DNA of 40,334 nt, taken from IMG/VR virus record IMGVR_UViG_3300012532_000007, positions 1-40,334 of that record; one strand, written 5' to 3'. Position 1 is the first letter of the stretch; the number at the start of each line of letters is the position of its first letter. The notes beneath the pieces are model-generated. The model had not been told where the DNA came from. It did no database searches and saw only the letters and a program-made list of their open reading frames with translations. This DNA is from a virus. Below, piece by piece: positions 21,180-29,631 of this stretch. A program made the translations under genes and the position numbers.

Positions 21180-22729
21180 CAGGCGAGCTGCCCGACGCGC
21201 TGGAACCCACGGAAGTCCAGGACCGCACCCGAGTAGATGTGGCGGATCTTGTACTTGATGACGTCGTTGGAGAACACCGAGCCCTGCGACGGGTCCGACT
21301 GGGTGAACAGCTCGGGGGTGTCGCGGCCCTGGTAGAACCCGAGCTCGATGGTGGGGCAGAGAGCCGGGTCGGCGACGACGTACCACTTCACCAGGCCGGC
21401 GCCGGTGACCGGGAAGTAGTCCACCACGACGTAGTCCATGTTCGAATGGATGTTCGGCGTGTCGGAGGGGCCGGCGGCGGTGGCGGGCACCGCGACGACC
21501 GACTTGGTGAGCTGGTAGGCGATCTCCTCGATCGACGGGGGCACGACCAGCGTGCGGGGGACCAGCGAGAGGATGTCGGAGGTGTCGCCGTAGGCGGTCT
21601 GCGCTCGCATCAGCGCCCGCGTCGCCGACAGGTTCGACTGGGACAGCGGCACCGGCCCGGCGGTCTCGTTGTTGTGGCCGGCGACGAACAGCGCGGTCGC
21701 GTCGTAGATGTTGGCGTTGGCGCGCAGGAAGTCCCACACGAACCGGTACAGGGTCTGCGCGGCGGCGAGGCCGAGCTTGACAGGGATCTTGGAGATCGCG
21801 CGGACGTCGTCGTTGGCGACCATCTCGAGGGTGAGGTCCTCGGTGCCGCCCCGCTTGGTCGGCGTGTAGGTGACCTCCTCGTTGGTCGGGCTGGTCAGCG
21901 CGGTGTACGCGGCGCCCTGCGCGACCGTCGGCAGTGTGCCGTACCCGCCGATCCGGTCGATGCGAACGGTGCGGAAGTCGTTGACGGGCGGCATGGAGGA
22001 GACGATCTGCCGCCAGGTTTGGAGGCTCGGCTGGCCGTACTCGGCGACCATCCGCCGGGTGATCGAGTCGCCCAGCACCAGGTTCCAGGACGACGAGGTC
22101 AACGACTCCTGCGCACGCACGCCGCTGTCGAACGGGCCGACGCTCTCGGCCATGATGGTGCGGTTGAAGTCCTCGTCCCAGTTCTTCGGCTGGCGGCCGG
22201 TGACGTCGACGAACGCCTGCCGGAACGACCGGTAGCCCTCCGAGTACTTGCCCTCGAAGAACTTGTCGAGCGCCTGGAGCTTCTTGTCGAACGACTCGGT
22301 GCCGACGACCGCCCCGCCGATCCGTGGGGTGAGCGAGCCGGCCTCGAACACCGCGATGCCCTCTTTGATGTTCGCGATCCGGCTGTCGACGTCGGCCTCG
22401 GTGAGCTGCTCGGGCAGCGACTCGCGGATCCGGTCGAAGGACTGCATGGGCAGGCCCGCGGCGAGGATCTTGTCGCGGATCAGCGTCCGCGCGAGCCACG
22501 TCTCCCGGCCGATCGGCTGCGACGCCTGCTGGGTGCCGCCGCGGAGCGCACCGAGCGCGCCGCCCGCCTCGGTCGCGGGCGCGCCGCCGTTCCCGCCGCC
22601 GTTGCCGTTCCCGGCTGGCGCGCCGGCCGGGACGAGGGCCTCCAGGAGCGCCGTGCGCCGCTGGGTGACCTGCTCGTCGGTCGCGCCGGCGGGCAGGCCG
22701 AGCGCCTCACGGAGCTGCTGTGGGGTCAT
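21179..22729 (-). CDS. major capsid protein from internal in-frame start, 516 aa
   Basis: Inside the polyprotein, the minus strand has AAGGAGGACGC immediately before an in-frame ATG at 22729 (residue 494, MTPQQLREAL). This is a near-perfect ribosome binding site in a place that would give scaffold-plus-capsid without the protease. A separate capsid form made in excess over the protease fusion would solve the stoichiometry problem, as in lambda C/Nu3 nesting. The SD match is visible; use of the start is inferred. Confidence 0.55.
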   Translation of the reverse strand: MTPQQLREALGLPAGATDEQVTQRRTALLEALVPAGAPAGNGNGGGNGGAPATEAGGALGALRGGTQQASQPIGRETWLARTLIRDKILAAGLPMQSFDRIRESLPEQLTEADVDSRIANIKEGIAVFEAGSLTPRIGGAVVGTESFDKKLQALDKFFEGKYSEGYRSFRQAFVDVTGRQPKNWDEDFNRTIMAESVGPFDSGVRAQESLTSSSWNLVLGDSITRRMVAEYGQPSLQTWRQIVSSMPPVNDFRTVRIDRIGGYGTLPTVAQGAAYTALTSPTNEEVTYTPTKRGGTEDLTLEMVANDDVRAISKIPVKLGLAAAQTLYRFVWDFLRANANIYDATALFVAGHNNETAGPVPLSQSNLSATRALMRAQTAYGDTSDILSLVPRTLVVPPSIEEIAYQLTKSVVAVPATAAGPSDTPNIHSNMDYVVVDYFPVTGAGLVKWYVVADPALCPTIELGFYQGRDTPELFTQSDPSQGSVFSNDVIKYKIRHIYSGAVLDFRGFQRVGQLA

Positions 22730-24208
22730 GCGTCCTCCTTGGGGCGCTTCGGGGGCGGCCTCGCTGCCCTCCTGCTGGGGTGGGTCCTCGCCGCCGGCGA
22801 CCATCCGCACGGCTGGCCCATTGCTGTCGGTCCCGGCGTCGTCCTGGCCAGCGATCATGTGGTCGGCCTGGCCACCAGCTGCCGGGTGGGCGACCACGTC
22901 GGAGGAGTTGACCTTGGTGATCGCGGTGGCCTCCTGGAGCCGCTGGCCGCCCTCCACGACCGGCTTGTAGGTGCCGTACACGTCGTGGGAGATCCCCACC
23001 ACCGGTGGCAGACCCTGTTCCTGCGCGGCCAGGCTGGCGTCCAACGCCTCGGCGGCGTGGGTCGCGCCGGGGAACAGGTGCAGGTCCCCTTCGATGCCCT
23101 CGCTGGTAGCCTGCACGTCACGGTAGTAGCCGATCAGGCCCTGGATAGTGCTGGACGCCATCTCCTGGTCGCTGCGGTGGTGGTCGAACGCCTTGGCGCC
23201 CTCGTACAGCGGCGCGGCGGCGCGCATCACCGCCTCCGGGTAGCGGCGACCGTTCTTGGAGTCCCCGTAGGCGATGATCCGCACCCCGAATACCCGTCCG
23301 CCGGTGGCGTCGGTGCCCTTGGCCTCGATCGCACGGCTGACGATCCGGTCCCGTTCCTGGGGTGGGGCGTCCGCTCCTTCCCCTGCGGACGCCGTCGCCG
23401 CGGGGGCGGGCGCGTAGGTCCGCACCACCTGGGACGGCTCCCCGACGGTCACCTCCCCGGCCTCGTCGATGGTGTAGGACCGCTGCCACAGCGCCTGGTC
23501 GTTCGGGTCGTCGCCCGACACGGCGTAGACGACCGTCTGCTCGGTCATGTCCGCGACGTAGCAGTAGCAGTACAGGTCCCCGCGGGCCTCCCGCTCGGCG
23601 GTCTGGACCTCCTCGCGGACCAGCTCGCGGATGTCGTCGAACGACCGGGACCCGTCGATCATCGCCTCCGAGGTCGAGCCGGCGATGGTGATGTTGAACT
23701 TGCCCGCGGCGGTCTTGATGCGGCCCTTGATGAGCTTGAGCTGGCTTGCGGTGTAGCCCTTCTGGTTCTTCGGCACGTTGATGTACGACCAGGCGGCGCG
23801 GACCCGCTTGGCGGTGTTCAGCGGGTAGCGGGCGACCGGGGTGAGGCCCGTGTCGGATGCCTGCTGCCCGGCGCCGTCCAGATAGCCCGGGTCGGCGTGT
23901 TCCACGTCCCCGTAGGGCTTGGTGGCGCCTTGCTTGGGCGCCGCCTCGGCCGCCTGCTCGGTACCGGCCGCTTCGGTGTCCGTGGCTGGGGCCTCGGGCG
24001 CGTCGACCGACTCGGTGGCCCGCACCGGCACCGACCCCTCGCCGGGCTGGAAGCGGTGGCCGCAGGCCGGGCAGGTCACCGTGTCCGCGCCCTCCGCCCG
24101 GCCGAGCGCCTCGGCTGGCGGCTGCTGGCCGCGGAACCCGGCGTTGGCGGCCTCCTGCACGCACCTCGGGCAGTCCGGGAGGTAGTCAGGATGGGTGTGG
24201 TCGCTCAT
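21179..24208 (-). CDS. prohead protease-scaffold-major capsid polyprotein, 1009 aa
   Basis: Several parts are joined in one frame. A zinc ribbon comes first (C13, C16, C46, C49). A short helical domain follows at about 125-170 (YPLNTAKRVRAAW...LKLIKGRIKTAA), then a small beta domain with LYCYCYVAD at about 200-270. Next is a protease-like domain at about 305-450, with NGRRYPEAV, KAFDHH and GISHD as likely His/Ser active-site elements. An acidic Glu/Gln/Gly linker leads to the HK97-fold capsid at about 560-1009 (DIRTVRIDRIG-like strand, ending RHIYSGAVLDFRGFQRVG). Most siphoviruses encode protease and capsid separately. Cleavage within the linker during head maturation is expected. Confidence 0.8.
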   Translation of the reverse strand: MSDHTHPDYLPDCPRCVQEAANAGFRGQQPPAEALGRAEGADTVTCPACGHRFQPGEGSVPVRATESVDAPEAPATDTEAAGTEQAAEAAPKQGATKPYGDVEHADPGYLDGAGQQASDTGLTPVARYPLNTAKRVRAAWSYINVPKNQKGYTASQLKLIKGRIKTAAGKFNITIAGSTSEAMIDGSRSFDDIRELVREEVQTAEREARGDLYCYCYVADMTEQTVVYAVSGDDPNDQALWQRSYTIDEAGEVTVGEPSQVVRTYAPAPAATASAGEGADAPPQERDRIVSRAIEAKGTDATGGRVFGVRIIAYGDSKNGRRYPEAVMRAAAPLYEGAKAFDHHRSDQEMASSTIQGLIGYYRDVQATSEGIEGDLHLFPGATHAAEALDASLAAQEQGLPPVVGISHDVYGTYKPVVEGGQRLQEATAITKVNSSDVVAHPAAGGQADHMIAGQDDAGTDSNGPAVRMVAGGEDPPQQEGSEAAPEAPQGGRMTPQQLREALGLPAGATDEQVTQRRTALLEALVPAGAPAGNGNGGGNGGAPATEAGGALGALRGGTQQASQPIGRETWLARTLIRDKILAAGLPMQSFDRIRESLPEQLTEADVDSRIANIKEGIAVFEAGSLTPRIGGAVVGTESFDKKLQALDKFFEGKYSEGYRSFRQAFVDVTGRQPKNWDEDFNRTIMAESVGPFDSGVRAQESLTSSSWNLVLGDSITRRMVAEYGQPSLQTWRQIVSSMPPVNDFRTVRIDRIGGYGTLPTVAQGAAYTALTSPTNEEVTYTPTKRGGTEDLTLEMVANDDVRAISKIPVKLGLAAAQTLYRFVWDFLRANANIYDATALFVAGHNNETAGPVPLSQSNLSATRALMRAQTAYGDTSDILSLVPRTLVVPPSIEEIAYQLTKSVVAVPATAAGPSDTPNIHSNMDYVVVDYFPVTGAGLVKWYVVADPALCPTIELGFYQGRDTPELFTQSDPSQGSVFSNDVIKYKIRHIYSGAVLDFRGFQRVGQLA

Positions 24209-24519
24209 CCATTCGCCGCCTTCCTGCCCCTGGCCGCCGCCTTCGGCTCCGCCTTGGGTTCCGCCTCGGCCGGGACCTGCTCCAGGGGGTACATGCCGCC
24301 GCCACCGACCGGGACGACGGTGCCCCGGCCGCTGGCGTGCACGATCAGGTCCCCGTCGGGGTGGACGCGGACCTCGGCGATGTCGGCCTCGGCGATGTCG
24401 AGGAGCTTCGCCATCTCGGCCTTCGACCGCCGCTCCGCGGCCACGTCGTCGGGCACGTGGTAGCTGCCGTCGCCGGCGATGCCGCGGCGGACCGCCTCGG
24501 CCTGCTCCGAGCGGGTCAT
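24205..24519 (-). CDS. hypothetical protein between portal and capsid genes, 104 aa
   Basis: Coupled to the polyprotein by ATGA. Helical N-terminal part (EQAEAVRRG, then RRSKAEMAKLLDIAEADIAEV), followed by a beta hairpin (VRVHPDGDLIVHASGRG) and a Lys/Ala/Glu-rich tail. It may be a scaffold or head accessory factor. No family recognised. Confidence 0.7.
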   Translation of the reverse strand: MTRSEQAEAVRRGIAGDGSYHVPDDVAAERRSKAEMAKLLDIAEADIAEVRVHPDGDLIVHASGRGTVVPVGGGGMYPLEQVPAEAEPKAEPKAAARGRKAANG

Positions 24520-24530
24520 GCGTTACCTCC

Positions 24531-25970
24531 TCATGGAGTCACGGCGCGCAGCTTCTGCTGCTTCGTGGCCGCGTCGTCGACTGCGGTGGCCACGTCATCC
24601 GGGTTGGCGGTCGGCGCATCAAGTTCGGCGTTGTACGGAATCCCCACGTAGTCCTCCCACGCCTTCCGGGCAGCGGCCTTGGCGGCCTCGACCGACAGCG
24701 CACCGATACCGACGAGCTTCTCCAGCCCGGTCGACAGGTTCAGCAGCACCTGCGCGGTGATCTGCGCGTCCGCCGCGGCGATCTCCGGGCCGGTCACCAG
24801 GACCGTCTGCGCCGCCGGGACCTCCCGCTGCTGCCCGGTCCGCTCGTCGACCGCGGTCACCGTCGGTGCCAGCCGCTTCGCGGCGACGGCCTGGTCGACC
24901 GCGAAGCGGGCCAGCTCGGTCTGGTAGCCGAGCCACATCTTCTGCACCCCGCCGACGCGGCGGCGGACCGGCTCCGCCATCGTCAGGCTGGTCGCCCGGT
25001 TGGCGTCCTCCGGCTCCGCCAGCCACGTCTTCGCCAGCCCCGCGCCGCCGGCGACCATCGTGAGGACGTTCTTGCCGGCGATGGAGTCCTCCTCCGCGCC
25101 GGTCTGGGCCTGCTTCGGCTCCCACTTCACGCTCTCGTTGTGGACCTCCACCGACCCGGACGGGGGGATCGCGTTCGAGCCGCGCTGCGCGAGGAACGCG
25201 TCGATGTCGCCCTGGCCGCCTTTGACGGTCACGTCCCACACCAGGTAGCGCATGAGCGCGGTCCGATCGATCAGGTTCGACAGCACGGTGTCGTAGCTGT
25301 CGAGCCAGTCCAGGACCGGCATGAGGAACGGCATGCCGCGCCTGTCGGACAGCAGCGTCTTGAACGGCGTCCACCACATCGCCTCGCCGGCGCGCAGGCC
25401 GGTCTCGTCGTCGACCTGGGCGACCTGGAGCCGCAGGTCCTGCCCGTCGGGGCCGCCCCACCGGTACAGGACCCGGTCCGGCCACAGCGGGTTGCCCGCG
25501 ACCAGGGTCACGTCGGTGACCCACGACGGGTCGACCGGGGCGACCCGGACCACCCCGGAGACCGGGCCCTGCATGAGCTCGATCAGCGTCTCACCGTTCA
25601 GGAGCTGGTCGCGGAGCCACAGCTCCTGCTGGCCCAGGCAGTTGCGCGGGTCGGTCCAGAACGCCTCCGCGACCCGGCGGACGTCCGGGTTGCTCGCCTG
25701 CAAGCTGACGCCGGAGTCGCCGACGCAGAAGCTGGTGTAGGTGTCGACGATCGCGCGGGCCATCGGGTTGGACCGGTACGCGGCCACCGAGTAGGCGCGG
25801 GCCTTCTCCTGCGTCCAGTACGGGACCTCCCGGCCGACGGTCCCGGCCGGCCGCCAGCCGCGGTCCCCGTCGACCGGGTCGGTGGCGCCCGTGGTGGGCA
25901 GCGCGCCGGTCGCCACGAGCTGCTGGGGGGTCGCCTCCGTCGCCCGCGACGGCCAGAACCAGCTCCTCAC
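24531..25970 (-). CDS. portal protein
   Basis: 479 aa if started at the GTG that overlaps the previous stop as GTGA (VRSWFW...); an ATG 18 bases further upstream would overlap the preceding gene by 22 bases. It shows the portal pattern: WTQEKARAYSVAAYRSNPMARAIVDTYTSFCVG at the wing start, ELWLRDQLLNGETLIEL, WTPFKTLLSDRRGMPFLMPVLDWL, and a Gln/Ala-rich C-terminal helix region. It forms the dodecameric ring that joins packaging motor, head and tail. Position between terminase and capsid agrees. Confidence 0.9.
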   Translation of the reverse strand: MRSWFWPSRATEATPQQLVATGALPTTGATDPVDGDRGWRPAGTVGREVPYWTQEKARAYSVAAYRSNPMARAIVDTYTSFCVGDSGVSLQASNPDVRRVAEAFWTDPRNCLGQQELWLRDQLLNGETLIELMQGPVSGVVRVAPVDPSWVTDVTLVAGNPLWPDRVLYRWGGPDGQDLRLQVAQVDDETGLRAGEAMWWTPFKTLLSDRRGMPFLMPVLDWLDSYDTVLSNLIDRTALMRYLVWDVTVKGGQGDIDAFLAQRGSNAIPPSGSVEVHNESVKWEPKQAQTGAEEDSIAGKNVLTMVAGGAGLAKTWLAEPEDANRATSLTMAEPVRRRVGGVQKMWLGYQTELARFAVDQAVAAKRLAPTVTAVDERTGQQREVPAAQTVLVTGPEIAAADAQITAQVLLNLSTGLEKLVGIGALSVEAAKAAARKAWEDYVGIPYNAELDAPTANPDDVATAVDDAATKQQKLRAVTP

Positions 25971-26065
25971 CGGGACGCCCACCACCATCCAAGGGCGAGC
26001 AGCAGCACGATCCCGACGAGATCGGCGGCGAGCAGCCAGACCAGGACCTTCTGCCGACCGTTCAC
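25967..26065 (-). CDS. 32-aa membrane peptide
   Basis: GTG start overlaps the preceding stop (GTGA) and the stop overlaps the portal GTG (GTGA). The peptide VNGRQKVLVW... is a single membrane helix from about residue 7 to 29, ending WWWASR. Exact double coupling supports it. Its role between terminase and portal is unknown. Confidence 0.55.
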   Translation of the reverse strand: MNGRQKVLVWLLAADLVGIVLLLALGWWWASR

Positions 26066-26364
26066 GGCCTGCTCCCGGCGAGACGGATCGCGAACCCGGG
26101 GATGCCGAGGCCGAAGTCGGGGTCGCTGGACGCCGGCCGGATCGGCGCGCGAAGGGTCGCCTCGTCGGGCGAGACCATCGGCTGGCGTGGCGACATGCCG
26201 GCGACGCAGCCGACGAACCGGAACGGCTCGTCGCACTGCGCGCAGCGGATCGTCATCTCCGCCGAGTAGCCGGCCACCGGTCCGTCCTCGACACTCGTGA
26301 GCCGGTTGACCTCGACGCAGGCAACGAAGTCCTCGTGCGGGCACGCCCGGTCCGGGTCGGTCAC
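26062..26364 (-). CDS. conserved-looking zinc-ribbon phage protein, 100 aa
   Basis: GTG start overlaps the previous stop as GTGA. The motif TIRCAQCDEPFRFVGC at about 38-53 provides CxxC and a third Cys. It is followed by AGMSPRQPMVSPDEATLRAP and an end rich in Asp/Gly/Pro (DPDFGLGIPGF). This ordered pattern recurs in unnamed phage proteins that I recall lying near head genes. Zinc binding is likely; function is unknown. Confidence 0.65.
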   Translation of the reverse strand: MTDPDRACPHEDFVACVEVNRLTSVEDGPVAGYSAEMTIRCAQCDEPFRFVGCVAGMSPRQPMVSPDEATLRAPIRPASSDPDFGLGIPGFAIRLAGSRP

Positions 26365-26612
26365 GCCGCCCTCCGCGCCTGCTCCGCCCCGGCCCGCCCA
26401 GTAGCCGCGGGCTTGGCCGCCGGCCGCTCGGCCGTGCCGTTGACCATCACGTACGACACGCCGACCAGGACCGCACTGCCCAACAGCAGCGACCACCACG
26501 CGTTGCCGGTCAGCCCGCCGACCGCCACGACCACGCCCACCCAGCCGGCCAGGCCGAGGAGGTTCGCGACCAGCTCGCCCGGCAGCCTCGGCAGCGGAAC
26601 CCGGATGTACAC
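26361..26612 (-). CDS. two-span membrane protein, 83 aa
   Basis: GTG start preceded by GGGGAGG. Hydrophobic segments at about residues 15-34 and 38-56 are followed by a basic/Ala-rich tail. It lies between the large terminase and the zinc-ribbon gene. Together with the 32-aa peptide it makes a small membrane pair within the head genes, which is unusual. Immunity or a superinfection role is possible; no family recognised. Confidence 0.6.
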   Translation of the reverse strand: MYIRVPLPRLPGELVANLLGLAGWVGVVVAVGGLTGNAWWSLLLGSAVLVGVSYVMVNGTAERPAAKPAATGRAGAEQARRAA

Positions 26613-26626
26613 GTCTGACCTCCCCG

Positions 26627-28345
26627 TCAGAGCTCGAGCCGCTGGGTCGGACGCCACAGCCCGGCCCGCTCCACCGTCACCTGCGACCTCGCCGTCGCCG
26701 GCGGCGGGTCGGTGTTGAACAGGCCAGCCGCAAGGGCGTCGTTGCGGGCCGCCACGGCGAGCGTGTCCGCCATCGCCGCGTCGATCTTGCGGGGCGAGTT
26801 CGGCTCGTCCTTGCACATCACGTACATGGCCTGCCCGTTCTCGTCCTTCATGCGGGTCTGCCGCTTGTGCGCGTTCGCCCAGTGCCGGGCGGCGACTGGG
26901 TCACCGTCGTTGGTGACCTCCCGGTTGGCGATCGCCGTCTTGATCGTCTTGAGTTCCCGGGCGATCCTGGCTTCCTGGTTGGTCCAGAACTCCACGACCT
27001 TGTCGTCGCCGTGGCGGCCCGCCCAGGTCGCCACCCACGAACCCCACCAGGCCGGGTCGTAGTAGCCGCGGACCACCTGGAACCGGTGGTGGGCCGCGTC
27101 GACCGCCGCGTCGACCTCGAGCTCGGGGACCTTCCACTCCGCGACCGGGCGGCCCTGGGAGTCAAGCGGCCGCTCCCAGATCCCGATCGTGAACAGGTGC
27201 CCCCCGCGGGTACAGCCTCGCAGCGCCGTCGCGTCCCGCCGCAAGCTACCGTCGAACCCGAGCGCGATCGGGGTCCCGTCCGGTACGACCGCCCCCGCGT
27301 CCGCGCACGCTGGCCACTGCCTGGGGTCGTCGAGGAACTTCCCCGCCAGTGGCACGGCCAGGTTGAAGAAGTACCGCCGGGAGTCCTGCCGGTCGTTGCG
27401 CGGGTCGTAGAACTCCGTGACCAGCCGGTCCATGTCCATCACCTGGGCGAAATCGCCGTAGGCTTCCCTGAACGCGAGCCGGACCGCGGCCTCGCTGTCC
27501 TCGTCGACCCCATCGGGGGCCCGCCGGTGGTCGAACAGTAGCCGCGCGGCCGAGCGGAGCTTGCCCTGTCGGATCAGCTTGGCCAGCGCATGGGTCGCCT
27601 CGGCGACGCTGCCCTCCCCCGGCGCGTACATCGTCGAGGTCTCCAGCGACCACGGCTCGGCGGCCTTGCGCTTGGCGAGGTTGCGCCGCACCGTCGCGTA
27701 CATGTTGACCAGCTCCGCAAGCCGGTACAGGTGCGTCTCGTCGAAGACGACGAAGGTCTCCCGGCCACCGTCCTTCGCGCTGCTCGAGGCGGTCGATGGG
27801 CGGATCTCCCACGACCCTGGGCGACCACCCGGCAGGTAGGTGCGGGTCAGGCCAGCGTCCAGACCCGGCACGTCCGCCAGCGGTCCCTCGGTCAGGTTGT
27901 AGTAGACCGCGTCGTAGACGTTCCCGGTCTGCCCCTCCTCAGTGGCCAGGCAGCGCACGAACGGCGCGCGGACTGGCTGGCCCATCGGCTCGCCCCGCAC
28001 GTACCGGTAGGCGAAGTCGCGCCAGCGGTAGACCTCGCCGCCCTCGGCGAAACCAGCGAACCGGCACGGCCCCCAACCCTCGAACAGCCCGAACCGTGCC
28101 GCCGTGCCGCTCTTGTCGCGGCCCTTCGGCCGGGAGAAGAACGCCGAGTCGTACAACCGTCGGCCCACCTGGTTGAGCGCGTAGCAGTCGACGACGAATC
28201 CGGCGAGCTCGTCATCGTGCAGGACCGGCTCGCCCTCGACATCGCCCGGGCCATGGACGCAGAAGTGCTCCATCCACTTCAGTGCCAGCCACCCCAGCGA
28301 CCGCGCCCGGTCGTGGCCGGGCGCGCGGACCAGCTCGCGGGGCAT
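26627..28345 (-). CDS. terL: large terminase subunit
   Basis: 572 aa. N-terminal ATPase domain with a Walker-A-like SRPKGRDKSG at 71-80, as in many terminases that lack the classic GxxxxGK form, and Walker B FVVFDETH at 198-205. The nuclease domain begins near 360 with ALGFDGSLRRDAT (D364 as first metal ligand). Further acidic residues follow (YYDPAWWGSW, and KIDAAMADTLA near the C terminus). It drives DNA into the prohead and cuts at the end. Its start shares a base with the small terminase stop. Confidence 0.92.
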   Translation of the reverse strand: MPRELVRAPGHDRARSLGWLALKWMEHFCVHGPGDVEGEPVLHDDELAGFVVDCYALNQVGRRLYDSAFFSRPKGRDKSGTAARFGLFEGWGPCRFAGFAEGGEVYRWRDFAYRYVRGEPMGQPVRAPFVRCLATEEGQTGNVYDAVYYNLTEGPLADVPGLDAGLTRTYLPGGRPGSWEIRPSTASSSAKDGGRETFVVFDETHLYRLAELVNMYATVRRNLAKRKAAEPWSLETSTMYAPGEGSVAEATHALAKLIRQGKLRSAARLLFDHRRAPDGVDEDSEAAVRLAFREAYGDFAQVMDMDRLVTEFYDPRNDRQDSRRYFFNLAVPLAGKFLDDPRQWPACADAGAVVPDGTPIALGFDGSLRRDATALRGCTRGGHLFTIGIWERPLDSQGRPVAEWKVPELEVDAAVDAAHHRFQVVRGYYDPAWWGSWVATWAGRHGDDKVVEFWTNQEARIARELKTIKTAIANREVTNDGDPVAARHWANAHKRQTRMKDENGQAMYVMCKDEPNSPRKIDAAMADTLAVAARNDALAAGLFNTDPPPATARSQVTVERAGLWRPTQRLEL

Positions 28346-28782
28346 CAGCCCTCGGCGTCACCGAGCAGCCGCCGTCGCCGGTCGTCCAGCGACGCCACAT
28401 TCCCACCCTCCGCTGCCGCATCCGTCGGCAACTCCTCGACGATCTGCCACAGCAGCATCCGCATCGCCTTCGGCGTCAACCCGAGGCGGTCCTCGAGCGA
28501 GGTCGTCTGCGCGGCAATCGCCGCGGTCGCGCCGGGTCGCTCCGCGCGCACCATGAGCCGGCAGTAGCGCGCGACCGTCCTCGTCCAGCCGAGCCGCTCC
28601 CACGCGACCGCCTGCGGGGTCCGCCACAACTGCGCCCACGCCTCCCGCTCCGCCCCCGTGTGCCGCCCGGGCAGCGGCCACGGCGGCGGATCCCCCTGTC
28701 GGCCAGCAGCGGGCAGCAGCAGCGGCCCCGTGCGGGGATTGCGCCGCCGTGGCGCGAAGCTCGGTGGCTGCGACTGGGCCAT
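28345..28782 (-). CDS. small terminase subunit-like protein
   Basis: 145 aa from the ATG after AAAGGTGG; a longer frame upstream covers non-coding sequence. A Pro/Arg-rich N terminus leads to a helical core. The core includes AWAQLWRTPQAVAWERLGW, TVARYCRLMVR, and SLEDRLGLTPKAMRMLLWQIVEEL, a pattern typical of actinophage small terminases (P27-like texture). It would recognise the packaging site and stimulate the large subunit. Position directly before the large subunit supports the call. Confidence 0.75.
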   Translation of the reverse strand: MAQSQPPSFAPRRRNPRTGPLLLPAAGRQGDPPPWPLPGRHTGAEREAWAQLWRTPQAVAWERLGWTRTVARYCRLMVRAERPGATAAIAAQTTSLEDRLGLTPKAMRMLLWQIVEELPTDAAAEGGNVASLDDRRRRLLGDAEG

Positions 28783-28857
28783 ACGCTCACCACCTTTCGC
28801 CCGGGACGTGGAGGCCGTACAGACCGCGAGGGGGATCGCGCGGGGTGATGGCGGTCG

Positions 28858-28884
28858 ACCCGCCAGGGACTTTGGGTGGCGGGT
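28858..28884. terminator. perfect hairpin after the HNH gene
   Basis: ACCCGCCA (28858-28865) and TGGCGGGT (28877-28884) are perfect 8-base arms with an 11-base loop. It lies in the 119-base gap between the HNH stop and the small terminase start, the place for an HNH terminator. No T-tract is present. It could also be a packaging-site element, since cos or pac sites often lie beside the small terminase gene. Confidence 0.45.
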
Positions 28885-28901
28885 ATGCGTCACTTGTCGG
28901 A

Positions 28902-29624
28902 TTACCCGATCAACCGCAGTTGCTCGCCGCTCTCAATGCCACCATCGCGCTTGAGGCTGTTGCAGAGGAAGTGCGCGAGCTGGACGTTGGCCTTGACGAA
29001 GCCACCACCCAAGGACATCGGGATGATGCAGTCGAGGCTGGCGCACATGAGATGCGGATACTTCAGCTTGCGACTGACCCTCCTTCGGCAAAGCTGACAA
29101 CGCCAGCCATCCCGCTCGTAAATCTCCTGCGGATTGATGGGCTCGTACGCCACGCCGAGGCGCCGCGCTCGTTCCCTATGATCCCCACTGCGCCCGTGCT
29201 GCCGACCGATCCACCGAACGGAGCATCGGCGAGAACAGAAGCGCCGCAGCCTCCCGCTCTGCTGCTGTAGGCTCCGCTCGTTGGCTACAAAGGCTCGGCT
29301 GCACTCTGGGCAGGTGCGGTAGATGGCGGTACGGATCGCCGCTTGCTGTTGATGCTTTGCATTTAGCTTGGCGAGGGCAAACCGCTTCCCGCATTCCTTA
29401 TTGCACGCTCGCTGCTTCTCTCGCCTGGCCACAAAGAGCACGCCGCACTGGACACAATCGCAGTAGAAGATCCTGCTGGCCTGCGGTGCCTTGCGATTCC
29501 TACCCTTGCGGTACTGCAACTCTAGCCCGCACGCTCGACCGCAGGTCCGCTGATCCCGGTAGGTCGGCCGGTACTCACGCCCACAGACTTCGCAGTGGCG
29601 CGGCTTCCTGCTTGGCTTCCCCAT
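28902..29624 (-). CDS. HNH endonuclease with multiple zinc knuckles
   Basis: 240 aa. At least three N-terminal Cys pairs form ribbon modules (CEVCGREY...CGRAC, CVQCGVLF...CNKEC, CPECSRAF...CSRRC). A C-terminal HNH nuclease domain follows, with YERDGWRCQLC, an LDCIIPMSLGG core in place of the usual LDHIIP (the central His appears as Cys), and NVQLAHFLCN. That H-to-C change may reduce activity. The gene has its own GATAAT promoter element and a following hairpin. It is mobile in appearance, and is inserted just ahead of the terminase genes. Confidence 0.8.
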   Translation of the reverse strand: MGKPSRKPRHCEVCGREYRPTYRDQRTCGRACGLELQYRKGRNRKAPQASRIFYCDCVQCGVLFVARREKQRACNKECGKRFALAKLNAKHQQQAAIRTAIYRTCPECSRAFVANERSLQQQSGRLRRFCSRRCSVRWIGRQHGRSGDHRERARRLGVAYEPINPQEIYERDGWRCQLCRRRVSRKLKYPHLMCASLDCIIPMSLGGGFVKANVQLAHFLCNSLKRDGGIESGEQLRLIG

Positions 29625-29631
29625 GCCGACT

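Noticed and set aside
21239-24463. Very long rightward open frame (over 1000 codons) opposite the capsid polyprotein
   Set aside because: Same artefact: a complement shadow. The leftward frame has clear capsid, protease and zinc-ribbon features.
25971-25988. Portal start at the ATG at 25988
   Set aside because: It would overlap the 32-aa gene by 22 bases; the GTG at 25970 fits the GTGA coupling used throughout.
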